Shown here in pieces: positions 52,712 through 60,218 of a DNA stretch of 64,000 nucleotides. The translations under genes and the position numbers were made by a program. Positions within the stretch are counted from its first letter, which is position 1, and each line of letters begins with the position of its first letter. Source of the DNA: Gracilinema caldarium (GTDB taxonomy: Bacteria > Spirochaetota > Spirochaetia > Treponematales > Breznakiellaceae); assembly GCF_029265695.1 (NCBI RefSeq), contig NZ_JAJUHW010000009.1, positions 1 through 64,000 on the forward strand. The letters are read 5' to 3'. Below the pieces are notes generated by a model that saw nothing but the letters and a program-made list of their open reading frames with translations, made no database searches and was not told the origin of the DNA.

Positions 52712-54028
52712 ATGAAACAACATATTACTCTCGGTGTGGTCTGCCTCGCGCGGAAGACCTATGACTGGAAAGCAGCGGGGGAAATCTGGAAACAGCTCAG
52801 GCAGGAGCTTGCAAAGCTGGAAGCGGTTACCCTTGTGGCCCCCGAAGAATTAATTATAGAAGTGGAAGATGCCGAGGCAGCTGCGGCCCTTTTAGCGGAA
52901 AAACGGGTTGATGCGGTGGCAATCATTTCCGGCACCTTCCATTTGGGGCATTTGGCGCTTTTAATCGCCAAACAGGTAAAAAAGCCCATACTGCTCTGGG
53001 CCCTGCCGGAACTGCCCTACGACGGCGGTAAAATCAGGCTCAATTCGGTCTGCGGTGCGAACCTCAATGCGTCGAACCTGTACAAGGGCGGCATCCGGAA
53101 TTACCGGGTCGTGGTCCGGCCCGATATGGACCAGGACTGGCTCGATGCTATCCGGGTCCGCGTGGCCCTTTCGACCGCCCGGGTAGGTATTATCGGGTAC
53201 CGGGCCCACGGCTTCTTTAATCTGAGCACCGCAGACCTGGCTCTTTATAACCAGCTGGGAGTGCTGGTCGATCATTTTGAGCTGGATGAGGTGTTTAGTT
53301 ATCCGGTGCCAGATAAAGAAGTCGCCCGGCGAAAGTCCCAGCTGCAGGGTCTATTTGATGTCTCAGGCATTAGCGATACCCAACTTGATAAGGTGGCGGC
53401 CCTGTCAGCAAAACTCGACGCGTTCCTTACTGCAAAGCGGCTTACGGCCCTGGCTATACGGTGCTGGCCCGAATTTGCCGCCACCTATGGTATTAGCCCC
53501 TGTGCGGCCATGAGTCTCCTCCAGGCTGAGGACCGTATCCTCGCCTGCGAGGGAGATGTGGAGGGGGCCCTTTCCATGCTGGCCCACCGGGCTGTGGGGG
53601 CCGAGACGCCCTTCCTCTTTGATTTTTCTCAGATAGACCTGGAACAGAATTTTGCCCTCTTTTGGCACTGTGGGGTGGCCCCCTGCAACCTGTGGGACGG
53701 TCGCTGTGTACGTTCTTTGGATACCTATTTTGCAGGGGGCAAGGGCGTTACTGCCGACTTTGTGTTGAAAAGCGGGGACCTCTCCATACTGAGGCTCGAT
53801 ACCTGTGACGGCAAATTCCGTATGCTTCTGGATACCGCCCGGGCGGTCCCCATGGATAAGCTCCTTAAAGGGACCTACATGAAGGTCGTTTTTGACCGCA
53901 ATGTAGCAGATGTGCTTGCCACGGTGGTGAACAACGGCATCGCCCACCATGCATCGGTGGTATACGGCACCTTTGTGAAACCCTTTGAAATTTTAGCCCA
54001 CATCGAAGGCTGGGAAATAGTGCGATAA
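52712..54028 (+). CDS. L-fucose/L-arabinose isomerase-family protein
   Basis: Sugar isomerase-like protein of 438 residues. The N-terminal domain (ITLGVVCLARKTYDW, VDAVAIISGTFHLGHLALLI) and the C-terminal domain (ACEGDVEGALSMLAHRAVG with acidic metal ligands, LFWHCGVAPCNL with a metal His) follow the FucI layout, though it is shorter than classical FucI (about 590). It closes the ROK-controlled ABC operon. FucI/AraA-like enzymes act as sulfoquinovose isomerase in one reported sulfoglycolytic route, as I recall, so it may turn sulfoquinovose or a related aldose into its ketose. A second candidate isomerase is encoded at 57285. Confidence 0.8.
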   Translation: MKQHITLGVVCLARKTYDWKAAGEIWKQLRQELAKLEAVTLVAPEELIIEVEDAEAAAALLAEKRVDAVAIISGTFHLGHLALLIAKQVKKPILLWALPELPYDGGKIRLNSVCGANLNASNLYKGGIRNYRVVVRPDMDQDWLDAIRVRVALSTARVGIIGYRAHGFFNLSTADLALYNQLGVLVDHFELDEVFSYPVPDKEVARRKSQLQGLFDVSGISDTQLDKVAALSAKLDAFLTAKRLTALAIRCWPEFAATYGISPCAAMSLLQAEDRILACEGDVEGALSMLAHRAVGAETPFLFDFSQIDLEQNFALFWHCGVAPCNLWDGRCVRSLDTYFAGGKGVTADFVLKSGDLSILRLDTCDGKFRMLLDTARAVPMDKLLKGTYMKVVFDRNVADVLATVVNNGIAHHASVVYGTFVKPFEILAHIEGWEIVR

Positions 54029-54068
54029 TTTTTCGTTTTTTCTCCAACCGGCGCTCATTTTTTACGTA

Positions 54069-54074
54069 TATACT
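54069..54074 (+). promoter_or_regulatory. Candidate -10 element of the sigma-factor gene
   Basis: TATACT ends five bases before the ATG at 54080. No clear -35 lies 16-18 bases upstream and no ribosome site separates it from the ATG, so the message could be leaderless. Weak evidence alone. Confidence 0.3.
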
Positions 54075-54079
54075 AGTGT

Positions 54080-54625
54080 ATGAAAAACGTGCTAGATAGA
54101 GCGCCTATTCGAACACCGGAAGCGGTCTGGAACAGCTATTATGGCCGCATATGTGTGTATCTTCGGTCCTTTGCTGCCTTAAACTATGAAGACCGGGAAG
54201 AAATCGCCGCAGATACATTGTACAAGGTCTGGCAGAATAGGGCCAAGGTTTTGGACGGCCAGGACTGCAGGGCCTGGGTTTTTACCATTGCCCGCCGTAC
54301 CGCCATTGATAGGCTGCGCAAAAGCTCATCCCATGATGTTAAAAAAGATGGGGCCTTATCCGCAGAATTGGATATGATGCCGGATCTAAAAAATGTTAAG
54401 CCCGAACATCAACTTATAAAAAATGAAGAACTAGAATTTATTCAGACCTTTCTAAAAGACTTATCTGACCCAGATCGGGAACTGGCCTACCTGTTTTATT
54501 ACGAAGAGCTGCCCATAGAAGAGCTGGCTCGTATTTTCAGTCTACCAAAAGGCACGATTAAATGGCGGCTCCATGCTATTCGCAAAAAACTTGCGCGGAG
54601 GTGGCAAGATGAATTCGGCATATAA
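54080..54625 (+). CDS. RNA polymerase sigma factor, ECF type
   Basis: Sigma factor of 181 residues with regions 2 and 4 only. Region 2 is DREEIAADTLYKVWQNRAKV, then GQDCRAWVFTIARRTAIDRL; region 4 is LSDPDRELAYLFYYEELPIE, then ELARIFSLPKGTIKWRLHAI, a helix-turn-helix for the -35. It starts 51 bases after the FucI-like gene. The next gene overlaps it by 17 bases and encodes a small one-helix membrane protein, the usual place of an anti-sigma factor. The genes it controls are unknown. Confidence 0.92.
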   Translation: MKNVLDRAPIRTPEAVWNSYYGRICVYLRSFAALNYEDREEIAADTLYKVWQNRAKVLDGQDCRAWVFTIARRTAIDRLRKSSSHDVKKDGALSAELDMMPDLKNVKPEHQLIKNEELEFIQTFLKDLSDPDRELAYLFYYEELPIEELARIFSLPKGTIKWRLHAIRKKLARRWQDEFGI

Positions 54626-54992
54626 CAACAAAGCGGAAGAGGCGCTCAAGGCCTATTTTTGTCAGGCTGTACAGGATGCATCTCAAGCGGCTCCACCGCA
54701 TATGTTATTAGATACTATTTCCATGCACAAGGAGGTGAAAGACCAAGGAAAGAAATCAACGGCAGTCCTCGAAGGGGCACTGCAGGCCCTTTTAGCGGTA
54801 GCCGCTTCGCTTCTTATCGTTTACTGGACCGGCAATACTTCCTCAGGAGCCCTTGCCCAACAATTACGGGATGAAGGAGAGTTCCAGAGGGTCCATGAAA
54901 TGTTTTCTGAACTATCACAGGAGCTGGATCATGGATTGACGTTCATCATAGAAAACAACAGATCTCAGCGGCGGATAGAAATGAGACCTTGA
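54609..54992 (+). CDS. Small one-helix membrane protein, probable anti-sigma factor
   Basis: Protein of 127 residues with an N-terminal cytoplasmic part, a single membrane helix (LQALLAVAASLLIVYWTG) and a short outer tail. The start at 54609 has GGAGGTGG upstream; a longer frame from 54573 lacks this. It overlaps the ECF sigma gene by 17 bases. The short N-terminal part lacks the zinc HXXXCXXC motif of common anti-sigma domains, so the role rests on position and topology only. Confidence 0.6.
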   Translation: MNSAYNNKAEEALKAYFCQAVQDASQAAPPHMLLDTISMHKEVKDQGKKSTAVLEGALQALLAVAASLLIVYWTGNTSSGALAQQLRDEGEFQRVHEMFSELSQELDHGLTFIIENNRSQRRIEMRP

Positions 54993-55115
54993 AAGCTGCG
55001 ATTAGGCGCAGCGGTTACGCGCGACTGCATGTGGCTGCACAATCGTGTACAGCCGCGCGCAATTGCAAAGCCAATTTCAAAACGCGAAGCGTTGTGACCG
55101 ACTTTTGAAATTGAC
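54986..55115. repeat. Dispersed hairpin repeat, copy R2
   Basis: Shares with R1 at 45727, in the same order, the blocks ACCTTGAA, TGCGATT, CGGTT, GCAAAGCCAATT, CAAAA and TGACCGACTTTTG. The right part pairs as an 11-bp stem (CAATTTCAAAA with TTTTGAAATTG) around a small AACGC-GAA-GCGTT hairpin. Its left end overlaps the last codons of the small membrane protein gene. Confidence 0.65.
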
Positions 55116-55142
55116 TCAATTTTTATTTTTTAGGAGCGGAGT

Positions 55143-55601
55143 ATGAATATAATTCGGTATCTGGTTGGTTTAATCGTATTTTTTACGATCCTATCCTTCT
55201 GCGTATGGGGGAGCGGAGGCAACCTTTGGATTTTTTTGGATGTGCTATCATTCATCATTGTCGGTTTGGGAACCTTGGCGTTGCTGCGAACCGGCTGGAC
55301 CTTCCGCGAAATGGGCAAGGCCTTTGCTCTGGCCTTTGCAGATAAGGCCGGAACAGATGAGTTGGCCTGGGCTGACGCGTTTTTTACCGCCATGGGCCGG
55401 TATTTTACCATGTCAGGACTCGGCGGATTCTTTTTGGGCATCATTATCATGTTGAAATACCTGGCAGATAAATCCATGATTGGGCCGAACCTGGCGGTTG
55501 CCCTTCTTTCGGTGCTGTATGCTCTCTTATTTCAGCTTATCATCGTTATTCCCATGAGAGCGTTGCTGCAGAAAAAATTGAGCGCTTCTAGAGCAGATTG
55601 A
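55143..55601 (+). CDS. Four-helix membrane protein, function unknown
   Basis: Integral membrane protein of 152 residues with about four helices (YLVGLIVFFTILSFCVWG, FLDVLSFIIVGLGTLALL, GGFFLGIIIMLKYLA, VALLSVLYALLFQLIIVIP). The segment FLDVLSFIIVGLGTLALL resembles the start of MotA-type channels, but the protein lacks the rest of that family. aggagcgg precedes the ATG. It follows repeat R2 and may be transcribed with the sigma genes. Confidence 0.7.
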   Translation: MNIIRYLVGLIVFFTILSFCVWGSGGNLWIFLDVLSFIIVGLGTLALLRTGWTFREMGKAFALAFADKAGTDELAWADAFFTAMGRYFTMSGLGGFFLGIIIMLKYLADKSMIGPNLAVALLSVLYALLFQLIIVIPMRALLQKKLSASRAD

Positions 55602-55640
55602 TGAATTATAGCGGAAACTTGGCCAATCTGTGATTGCCTG

Positions 55641-55799
55641 GAGCCGCGCGCAACCGCACAGCCACGCGCACAACCTTGCACAGCCGCACAGCTGCGCGCA
55701 ACCGCACAGCTGCGCGTACAACCTTGCACAGCCGCGCGCACAACCTTGCACAGCCGCGCGCACAACCTTGCACAGCCGCACAGCTGCGTGCACAGCCGA
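55641..55799. repeat. Tandem repeat array (22-bp unit with variants)
   Basis: GC-rich array between two convergent genes. A 22-base unit beginning CAACCTTGCACAGCCG recurs at 55671, 55719, 55741 and 55763; the two at 55719 and 55741 are identical. The remaining sequence is made of related CACAGCTGCGCG and CGCGCAACCG pieces. The array ends at the stop of the GPH transporter gene. Frames reading through it give only Cys/Ala/Arg repeats and are not taken as genes. Confidence 0.85.
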
Positions 55800-57248
55800 C
55801 TATCCTGTTATTTTTTTAAGTTTCATCCCTTCCAGCTCGGTGCAGGAAAAATCTTGGCCGAGCCGGTTTGCCTCCAGAGCCTTCCGCATAAGGGCAAAGG
55901 TTTGTGGGGTTATCGGGTAGCGAATGGCCAGTATGGTTCCAAGGCCGACAAAGACAAGGGGCCCGAACACAAAAATGAGTCTAATCCCCTCAATTGCGGC
56001 GGATGACTGCTGTGCTGCCCCAGCGCTGTAGCCGATTCCCTGCAGCAAAAGCCCAAAGACCCACAGCGTAAAGGCCTGGACTAGCTTACGGCACAGGGTA
56101 AACACGCCGGCCACACTGCCTGCCCGTTCAATATGGTTCGTGAGTTCATCCGCATCGGAAGACTCTGGCAGCATAGCCCAGGGCATGGCTACCACCGGAG
56201 ACAGCCCCAAGCCGAGTATGGCTGAGGCGATAATCAGCAGTATGGCAGGACTTTCGGGCCTTAAGGTAATTAAGAACAGGGCTACAAGAAATACGATTCC
56301 CGCTCCGACAGCGTAGGACCTTCCCTTGCCGATCCGGTTTGCCAGCATAATATGGAGCGGCAGGGAAATGAGCTGGGCAATCAGCATGGACCCAAGACAA
56401 AGGTTGTAGATGCTGCCCCGGCCGATGTAGTAGGTAACAAAATAGACAAAGGAAGCGGAAAGTATATCCAGGGCAGTGTACCCCAAGAGATACATGCCGA
56501 TATGGAGCCTGAATGAACGGCAGGCAAGGAGACTTTTAAGATCCTTAAAGGACTGGAGGAGCCCTGCGGTATTTTGAGCCCCATTTCGTCCCTTTCCCCC
56601 TGGAGCATCGGGCACAGGTTCTTCCCAGGTCCCCAGGAACACAACAATCCAGGGGAGGGCGTAGAGTATACCAAAAAGAAGGCCTACTAAAAAAAAGCCC
56701 TGGGACGGATTATCCCGATACAGGTTTTTTACTAAAAAGCCTGGGATGGTTCCTGCAATCAAGGCAGAAAGCTGAGAAAAGAGCATCCGCGCACCGGAAA
56801 GCCGGGCCCGTTCCTTGTAGTCGCCGCTCATTTCCGCCGGCAGCGAAGAATAGGGTACCATCACTATGGTATAGACAGTGCAGAATACAATGTAGCTCGC
56901 CAGGTAATACACAAAGGTTGTTACTTGGCTCGGAAACCGAAGGTTTATCCAAAGCATCCAAAAACTGACAAAGACCGGAACTATGCCGGCAAGAAAATAA
57001 ACTCGGCGCCTTCCAAAACGGCTCTTCGTTCGATCCGATAAAAGCCCCATGAGCGGGTCCGATACTGCGTCCCACACTTTGCCGACAAAAACTGCCAGGC
57101 CCGCAAGAAACGGCGAAAGGCCAACCACATCGGTAAGGAAATATATAAAAAGTGTTGATATAATTAAAAAGGAACCTCCGCCGTACAGGTCCCCCAACCC
57201 ATAGGATATCAGAGCCCCTGCGCCAATTCGCCTTTTTTGTTCCGCCAT
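55800..57248 (-). CDS. GPH-family sugar:cation symporter, candidate sulfoquinovose importer
   Basis: Major facilitator of the glycoside-pentoside-hexuronide family, 482 residues, about 12 helices. Family marks are ISYGLGDLYGGGSFLIIS, VGKVWDAVSDPLMGLLSDRT and KSRFGRRRVYFLAG. The E. coli sulfoquinovose importers YihO and YihP are also GPH members. It is the third gene of the GH31 operon, 36 bases after the DUF4867-like gene and with aggaggg before its ATG. Sulfoquinovose or its glycoside is the likely cargo. Confidence 0.92.
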   Translation of the reverse strand: MAEQKRRIGAGALISYGLGDLYGGGSFLIISTLFIYFLTDVVGLSPFLAGLAVFVGKVWDAVSDPLMGLLSDRTKSRFGRRRVYFLAGIVPVFVSFWMLWINLRFPSQVTTFVYYLASYIVFCTVYTIVMVPYSSLPAEMSGDYKERARLSGARMLFSQLSALIAGTIPGFLVKNLYRDNPSQGFFLVGLLFGILYALPWIVVFLGTWEEPVPDAPGGKGRNGAQNTAGLLQSFKDLKSLLACRSFRLHIGMYLLGYTALDILSASFVYFVTYYIGRGSIYNLCLGSMLIAQLISLPLHIMLANRIGKGRSYAVGAGIVFLVALFLITLRPESPAILLIIASAILGLGLSPVVAMPWAMLPESSDADELTNHIERAGSVAGVFTLCRKLVQAFTLWVFGLLLQGIGYSAGAAQQSSAAIEGIRLIFVFGPLVFVGLGTILAIRYPITPQTFALMRKALEANRLGQDFSCTELEGMKLKKITG

Positions 57249-57284
57249 GTGTATCCCTCCTTTTTTACGGCTTTATTTAAGACT

Positions 57285-57968
57285 TCATTGATACAGAACC
57301 TTTATGTTCTTCCCCCGAATGCCCGGATAGGCACCTTTTTGTATCAGGACTGTCCGTTCCGGGTGGGCAAGAAGCCACTTGTTTTTCATGAAAAGACAAC
57401 AGTCTTCGGCACCGAGCCCGCGCTGTGCCATGGTTTCTTCAGACAAGGGAGTATTGGTTCCCCTTGGCAGGATGATGAGAGTCTTAAAGCCCGAGTCAGA
57501 GAGCCGGCAGGGAGAAAAGTGGAGTGTCCGGGGATATAGTTCAATACAGTCACCCGCTTTAAGGTAGAGGGCTTGTACATTGTCTGCATCGTACATCCAC
57601 GGTTCATCAATATCTTCCCACTTCCCCAGGAGCAGCACCTGATCGGTCAAGGCTATAAGGATCTCAGGGGACTTATGGTACTCAAGGCCGTTCAAGGTCA
57701 TATTGGGACCTGCCACATAACCAACTTGAACATCCATGTCGCCGAATACCAGGTTGTACAATTCCTTGCCGGGCAGGGCTTCCAATTCTGGTACCGAAGG
57801 GATGTACCGGTTTTCTGTAAGATGAGCAGGAATAAGCGGAGGAGCTTCAGAAAGCAGCATATTGATGAACGGGTGCCGGTGTTGTGCGCCGTATACCCCA
57901 AAGGCCCGCTCTTCCGGAGTGATGATACTGAGCTCAGGGTTCAGGGCCTGTAGGTCTTCTTTGTTCAT
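57285..57968 (-). CDS. DUF4867-like cupin protein, candidate sulfoquinovose isomerase
   Basis: Protein of 227 residues with a cupin-type core. Probable metal ligands are in LEYHKSPEILIALTDQVLLL (His and Glu) and in YPRTLHFSPCRL (His). The N-terminal KEDLQALNPELSIITPEERA and the late FMKNKWLLAHPE fit DUF4867. Members of this family are the sulfoquinovose isomerases of sulfo-transaldolase gene sets, as I recall; they turn sulfoquinovose into 6-deoxy-6-sulfofructose. Its place between the sulfoquinovosidase-like and importer genes agrees. It starts 15 bases after the GH31 stop. Confidence 0.8.
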   Translation of the reverse strand: MNKEDLQALNPELSIITPEERAFGVYGAQHRHPFINMLLSEAPPLIPAHLTENRYIPSVPELEALPGKELYNLVFGDMDVQVGYVAGPNMTLNGLEYHKSPEILIALTDQVLLLGKWEDIDEPWMYDADNVQALYLKAGDCIELYPRTLHFSPCRLSDSGFKTLIILPRGTNTPLSEETMAQRGLGAEDCCLFMKNKWLLAHPERTVLIQKGAYPGIRGKNIKVLYQ

Positions 57969-57983
57969 GGGTGTCTATCCTTG

Positions 57984-60158
57984 TTACTGTGTTTTCTGTA
58001 CCGTGATGGCATAGTCAGCGCTGGTGGGGCGGCTTTCGTAATAGGAAGTGCAGTTTTTTGCCGCATCCACAAAAAGACCTTCCCAGGGGGAGCCGGCGCG
58101 GCAAAAGACCGGCGGCTCACCGAGATAAGCCCTGACGGTGCATTCTGTTCCGGATGGAGCGGGACTTTTATAGACCGCGCCGCTCCACAGGTGCCGCCAG
58201 ATGCCCGGCGGCAGATGGAGATGCCGTTCATTGCAGAGCGATTCCAGCACCGGGGCCACAAGGAGATCGGGGCCCAGAAGGTACTGGTCCTTAATATGCC
58301 AGGCCACGGGGTCCTCCTCATAATGGAGCAGGAGGGGCCGCATGACCGGAATGCCCTTTGATGCGTTTTCTTCCGAAAGGTGCCTCTGGTAGGGCAGTAG
58401 TTCGCGGTGAAAGTGCCCCATGCGGGCAAGTTGAGCCAGGGTTTCTTTATCGCTATCGAATTGCCAGTTGTCCCGCGGCCTGTTACCTTCGTGGCCCCGC
58501 ATAACCGGCGTTAGGGCTGCAAACTCCGCCCAGCGCATAAAGAGCTCCTTCGTGCGCTTCATTCCAAAGAGAGTGGTGTAACCGCCGATGTCGCTGTGAT
58601 GCAGCCCGTGGCCCGACATAGCGAGGGACAGGGCCGCCGGAATCACTGAGGGGAGTCCGTCATCTTCGGACCAGTCAACATTTTGGTCTCCGGCCCACAT
58701 GAGTGGGCACCATTTCTGGGAGCCCGGTCCGCCGGCCCGCATAAAGTAGACAATGTGCCCCCGTGCTTCCGGGTGTTCGCTGTACCACTCCTGTACCGCC
58801 TCTCTGTTACAGCGGGCCCAGAGGGCTGGCCATTCATTGTGTGCCAGTTCAGCGGACCGGCCCGAATACAGCACCGTATCAGTCGGAAGGTATTCTCCAA
58901 AGTCGGCCATCCATCCTGAAAGTCCAAGGTCGAGTAAGTTTTGCTTAATTATTTCTTTATACCAGGAGTAAGCAGCAGGATTTGTAAAATCGATGATTCC
59001 AGCATCAAACTCCCCAAAATCAACAAGGTATAGATGGCCTTCGCTGTTTTTAGCAAGGAAATCCCGGCGTACCGCTTCTTCGTATAATGCATGGTCTTTA
59101 AGCACATAGGGGTTGATGTACCCCAGGAAGCGGACGCCCTGGTCGCGCCACCTTTTAATAGCCTGGTCCAAATTCGGGTACCGTTCCCGGTCCCACTCCC
59201 AGTTCCAGCGGAGTCGCTGGCCAAAACGGGTAATGCGTATTCCTTCCCAATCCTGAGCCCAGATTCCTGCTACCGGGACGCCCGCATTGCGGGCTGTGTT
59301 CAGTTTTTGTTCGCATGTTTCGGTACCGCCCTGAATTCCTAGGATAATCCCCTCCATTACCCAGTCTGGGAGCTCTTCCTGGCGGCCAAAAAAGGCTGAC
59401 TGGTCCTGTATTGTTTCCAGCATGCTCTTCCTGCTGCCGATAATGATGCGGGAGGGCAGGTCCCAGAAATACAATTCATGGTGGTCTGGCAGGGTAAAAT
59501 CAAAAACTGAATAGGCAGGACAATCGGCAAAATACCAAAGTCGTCGGGAGCTTACAAAACTTGTCTGGGGAAAAAAGGTCCAGTAATAATCCCCGCCCGC
59601 CCCTTCAGCCACATCGGCCAGCCAGGTGACATAGGATTTTTTGTTTCGTCCCACCCCCTGTTCGCTGGTCCAGAGCGGGAATGAACGGCCCCGCAGGTTA
59701 AAATAGCTGAATTGTTCGCCGCAGCCGTACACCAATTCTTCCTGTTGTGCGGAGAAATGAAAGCGCCAGCGGTTCGGTTTTCCCCGTTTGCTATGCTTTC
59801 CCTGTAGAGCTGCCCCGACGCTGCTCTGGTCCGAAAAGGAGAGCTCTAGCCGCCCATTTTGAACCAATGCTGTTAAGACCATTCTGTACTGAGTACCCTG
59901 GCCCACATCACGGGAAAAGCGGATGACGAGCCGGCCTGTGTCAGATTCTAGTATTTCCCAGTCCGTAAGGCCTGCAAGTTCCTTTACATGTTCAGTGATA
60001 TGGAAATTTCCCCGGAACATCCGGTATTTGCCTGTGCCGCTGCCCGCATATACAAAGGGTTCGGCCCATGAATGGCTTATAATTTTTTTGCCGTCAAAAT
60101 TTATTTCAAATGATTCGGTATCGGATATGAGCTCTAAAAGGGAAGATTCAGGGGTCAT
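57984..60158 (-). CDS. GH31 sulfoquinovosidase-like enzyme
   Basis: Glycosidase of about 724 residues that would free sulfoquinovose from its glycosides. Counting from ATG 60158, the nucleophile is Asp419 (WMADFGEYLP) and the acid/base Asp491 (WAGDQNVDW). The residues that hold the sulfonate in E. coli YihQ (Gln288, Arg301, Trp304, nucleophile Asp405) are matched by Gln302, Arg315, Trp318 and Asp419, a constant offset of 14; the SDIGGYTTL Tyr is also kept. Ordinary alpha-glucosidases lack this Gln/Arg/Trp set. ATG 60158 has ggag six bases upstream; ATG 60170 touches the operator. First gene of the operon. Confidence 0.9.
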   Translation of the reverse strand: MTPESSLLELISDTESFEINFDGKKIISHSWAEPFVYAGSGTGKYRMFRGNFHITEHVKELAGLTDWEILESDTGRLVIRFSRDVGQGTQYRMVLTALVQNGRLELSFSDQSSVGAALQGKHSKRGKPNRWRFHFSAQQEELVYGCGEQFSYFNLRGRSFPLWTSEQGVGRNKKSYVTWLADVAEGAGGDYYWTFFPQTSFVSSRRLWYFADCPAYSVFDFTLPDHHELYFWDLPSRIIIGSRKSMLETIQDQSAFFGRQEELPDWVMEGIILGIQGGTETCEQKLNTARNAGVPVAGIWAQDWEGIRITRFGQRLRWNWEWDRERYPNLDQAIKRWRDQGVRFLGYINPYVLKDHALYEEAVRRDFLAKNSEGHLYLVDFGEFDAGIIDFTNPAAYSWYKEIIKQNLLDLGLSGWMADFGEYLPTDTVLYSGRSAELAHNEWPALWARCNREAVQEWYSEHPEARGHIVYFMRAGGPGSQKWCPLMWAGDQNVDWSEDDGLPSVIPAALSLAMSGHGLHHSDIGGYTTLFGMKRTKELFMRWAEFAALTPVMRGHEGNRPRDNWQFDSDKETLAQLARMGHFHRELLPYQRHLSEENASKGIPVMRPLLLHYEEDPVAWHIKDQYLLGPDLLVAPVLESLCNERHLHLPPGIWRHLWSGAVYKSPAPSGTECTVRAYLGEPPVFCRAGSPWEGLFVDAAKNCTSYYESRPTSADYAITVQKTQ

Positions 60159-60173
60159 TAACATCTCCATGAT

Positions 60174-60218
60174 TTACTTACACTAAGTAAGTAAATCATG
60201 GTTTCCCGGACCCGTCAA
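60174..60218 (-). promoter_or_regulatory. Promoter and operator C of the GH31 operon
   Basis: On the minus strand: TTGACG (60218-60213), 17 bases, TTTACT (60195-60190). The ROK operator occupies 60174-60195 and lies within a perfect 11-bp inverted repeat, GATTTACTTAC (60171-60181) with GTAAGTAAATC (60187-60197). The -35 overlaps the stop codon of the upstream gene. Spacing and overlap are the same as at operator B. Confidence 0.82.

Noticed and set aside
55532-55793. Minus-strand coding frames with Cys/Ala/Arg repeats
   Set aside because: They only translate the tandem repeat, have no ribosome site and match no protein type.
55641-55799. CRISPR array
   Set aside because: Units are adjacent or separated by related repeat pieces; there are no unique spacers of even length and no cas genes.
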